From NCBI RefSeq assembly GCF_040026395.1, contig NZ_CP157278.1, forward strand, positions 3,038,001-3,102,000: 64,000 nucleotides of DNA, given 5' to 3'. Made by a program: the position numbers and the translations under genes. The notes below the pieces were generated by a model. It was given only the letters and a program-made list of their open reading frames with translations. It did no database searches and was not told the origin of the DNA. Below, piece by piece: positions 62,848 through 64,000 of this stretch (the first letter of the stretch is position 1; each line of letters opens with the position of its first letter). This DNA comes from Pedobacter lusitanus. Its GTDB lineage: Bacteria; Bacteroidota; Bacteroidia; Sphingobacteriales; Sphingobacteriaceae.

Positions 62848-64000
62848 ATGTCTAAAACAATTAAAATTTTCTGTTTTGCTCTGCTGATACATACAACAGT
62901 ATTCGCAAAAGATTACACCTTACTCTCACCCGATAAAAAAATCACGATAAAAATATCGGTCGAGAAAAATATCACCTGGTCGGTACTGAAAGATCAGGAG
63001 TTACTGCTTAAGCCCAGTGCCATGAGTATGATTCTAAATGATGGCAGAAATCCCGGGATCGTACCGGTTGTATCCAAAACAATCAGTAAATCTGTCAACC
63101 AGACTATTGTTTCCATAATCCCCGTCAAAAACAAGCTGATTCCTGAAATTTATAACGAGCTCAAACTCCGGATGAAAGGCAATTACAGCATAGAATTCAG
63201 AGCCTATAATGATGGCGTTGCCTATCGTTTTGTAACTGAGCTGGGGCCCCGGCCTATAGAGATCAATTATGAAGAAGTAGCTTTCAATTTCAAGGAGAAC
63301 TGCCAGATCTATTTGCCTAAAGAAAACAATCCTGAGTTGCAGTCGCATTATGAAGCCGACTTTAAGCCTGCGAAATTAGAAGAAATTCCTGCCACGCAGT
63401 ATGGTTATCTGCCTTTGTATATCGCTACGCCCGGGGGAACCAAAATGGTCGTCACTGAAGCCGATCTTCATGATTATCCAAATCTTTTTCTGTATGGGAC
63501 AGGCACCAGAACACTGACAGGCAATTTTCCGAAAGTTATCCTGGAATCCAGTCCCAAACCCAATTCGGACCGGGCAGAGATCATTGTTAAAAAAGCAGTC
63601 TACCATGCCAAAACAACTGGTAACAGAACATTCCCCTGGAGAACCATCATCATCAGTTCATCAGACAAAGGATTACTTGAAAATGAAATGGTTTATAAAC
63701 TGGCCAGGCCAAATACCCTTACCGGTACAGATTGGATCAAACCCGGAAAAGTAGCCTGGGACTGGTGGAATGATAACAATATCTATGGGGTTGATTTCAA
63801 GTCAGGCATCAATACAGAAACCTACAAATATTACGTAGATTTTGCCTCGGCCTATGGTCTGGACTATATTATTCTTGATGAAGGCTGGTCAAGAACCACC
63901 ACAGACCTGCTAGCACCTAATCCGCAGCTGGATATAGAGGGCCTGATTAAATATGCGACCAGCAAAAAGGTAGGAGTCATTTTATGGGCACTGTGGAAAC
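62848..64000 (+). CDS. GH97 glycoside hydrolase, cut by the window end
   Basis: The first 384 codons of a GH97 enzyme (alpha-glucosidase or alpha-galactosidase family, including SusB). It has a signal peptide (MSKTIKIFCFALLIHTTVFA), an N-terminal beta-sandwich (about 22-270; SPDKKITIKISVEKNITWSV, AYNDGVAYRF), and the start of the catalytic barrel with WDWWN (304-308) and LDEGW (343-347), both family hallmarks. The gene continues beyond 64000, so the catalytic acid/base residues that separate inverting from retaining members cannot be judged. It is divergent from GH18 and may belong to the same regulon. Confidence 0.92.
   Translation, partial: MSKTIKIFCFALLIHTTVFAKDYTLLSPDKKITIKISVEKNITWSVLKDQELLLKPSAMSMILNDGRNPGIVPVVSKTISKSVNQTIVSIIPVKNKLIPEIYNELKLRMKGNYSIEFRAYNDGVAYRFVTELGPRPIEINYEEVAFNFKENCQIYLPKENNPELQSHYEADFKPAKLEEIPATQYGYLPLYIATPGGTKMVVTEADLHDYPNLFLYGTGTRTLTGNFPKVILESSPKPNSDRAEIIVKKAVYHAKTTGNRTFPWRTIIISSSDKGLLENEMVYKLARPNTLTGTDWIKPGKVAWDWWNDNNIYGVDFKSGINTETYKYYVDFASAYGLDYIILDEGWSRTTTDLLAPNPQLDIEGLIKYATSKKVGVILWALWK

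Noticed and set aside
62732..64000. Minus-strand frames at 63034-63348 and 63376-63606
   Set aside because: Antisense to the GH97 gene, which shows clear family motifs on the plus strand.

Overview
The window looks like chromosome from a Sphingobacteriaceae member of the Bacteroidota, most likely Pedobacter or a close relative. Evidence: five SusC/SusD outer-membrane uptake pairs, FecR/ECF-sigma signalling, a type IX secretion cargo with its PorP/SprF partner, Bacteroidota promoters of the TTTG-N19-TAnnTTTG type, modest GC content, and glycoside hydrolases of families GH92, GH18 and GH97. No phage, transposase, integrase or CRISPR array was seen.

Layout. 1-5.5 kb: a repeat-built hairpin, an exported MG2/plug-type protein, then (minus strand) a CBS-pair protein and a PadR-PspC unit. 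5.9-11.3 kb: a 52-residue membrane peptide, then minus-strand genes for a DAC-type (diadenylate cyclase-like) protein, the rRNA methylase RlmF, a Tat-type alkaline phosphatase and a sugar MFS transporter. 11.5-12.9 kb: diacylglycerol kinase, RecO and two identical tRNA-Val(UAC) genes. 13.1-19.8 kb: a 1918-residue secreted protein with an internal PHP-type domain and a C-terminal type IX signal, followed by PorP/SprF. 19.9-26.7 kb: an RDD protein divergent from a tightly packed SpoIIM / membrane protein / DUF4129 / DUF4350 / MoxR / DUF58 operon. 26.7-28.8 kb: a MarR-GNAT fusion and a tandem universal stress protein.

28.9-61.1 kb is dominated by five SusC/SusD pairs, each apparently controlled differently. 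Pair A (28.9-33.7, minus) has an AT-rich palindrome upstream. Pair B (34.5-39.1, plus) has a clear SAM-I riboswitch in its leader, which suggests sulfur or methionine-linked nutrient uptake. It is followed by a lipoprotein-type barnase and its barstar. Pair C (42.6-47.4, minus) is followed by a GH92 alpha-mannosidase. Pair D (49.4-54.3, plus) belongs to an ECF sigma / FecR / STN-SusC system. Pair E (56.6-61.1, minus) lies beyond transketolase and has two CAAACGTTTG palindromes in its promoter region. The window ends with an Endo-H-like GH18 lipoprotein and, divergently, a GH97 enzyme cut by the window edge. GH92 plus an endo-beta-N-acetylglucosaminidase suggests use of N-linked glycans.

The points most worth following are the SAM riboswitch on a SusC/SusD operon, the exported barnase/barstar pair, the DAC-domain protein, and several strong hairpins (60-109, 3452-3515, 8279-8306, 54370-54432), two of which sit directly against start codons.
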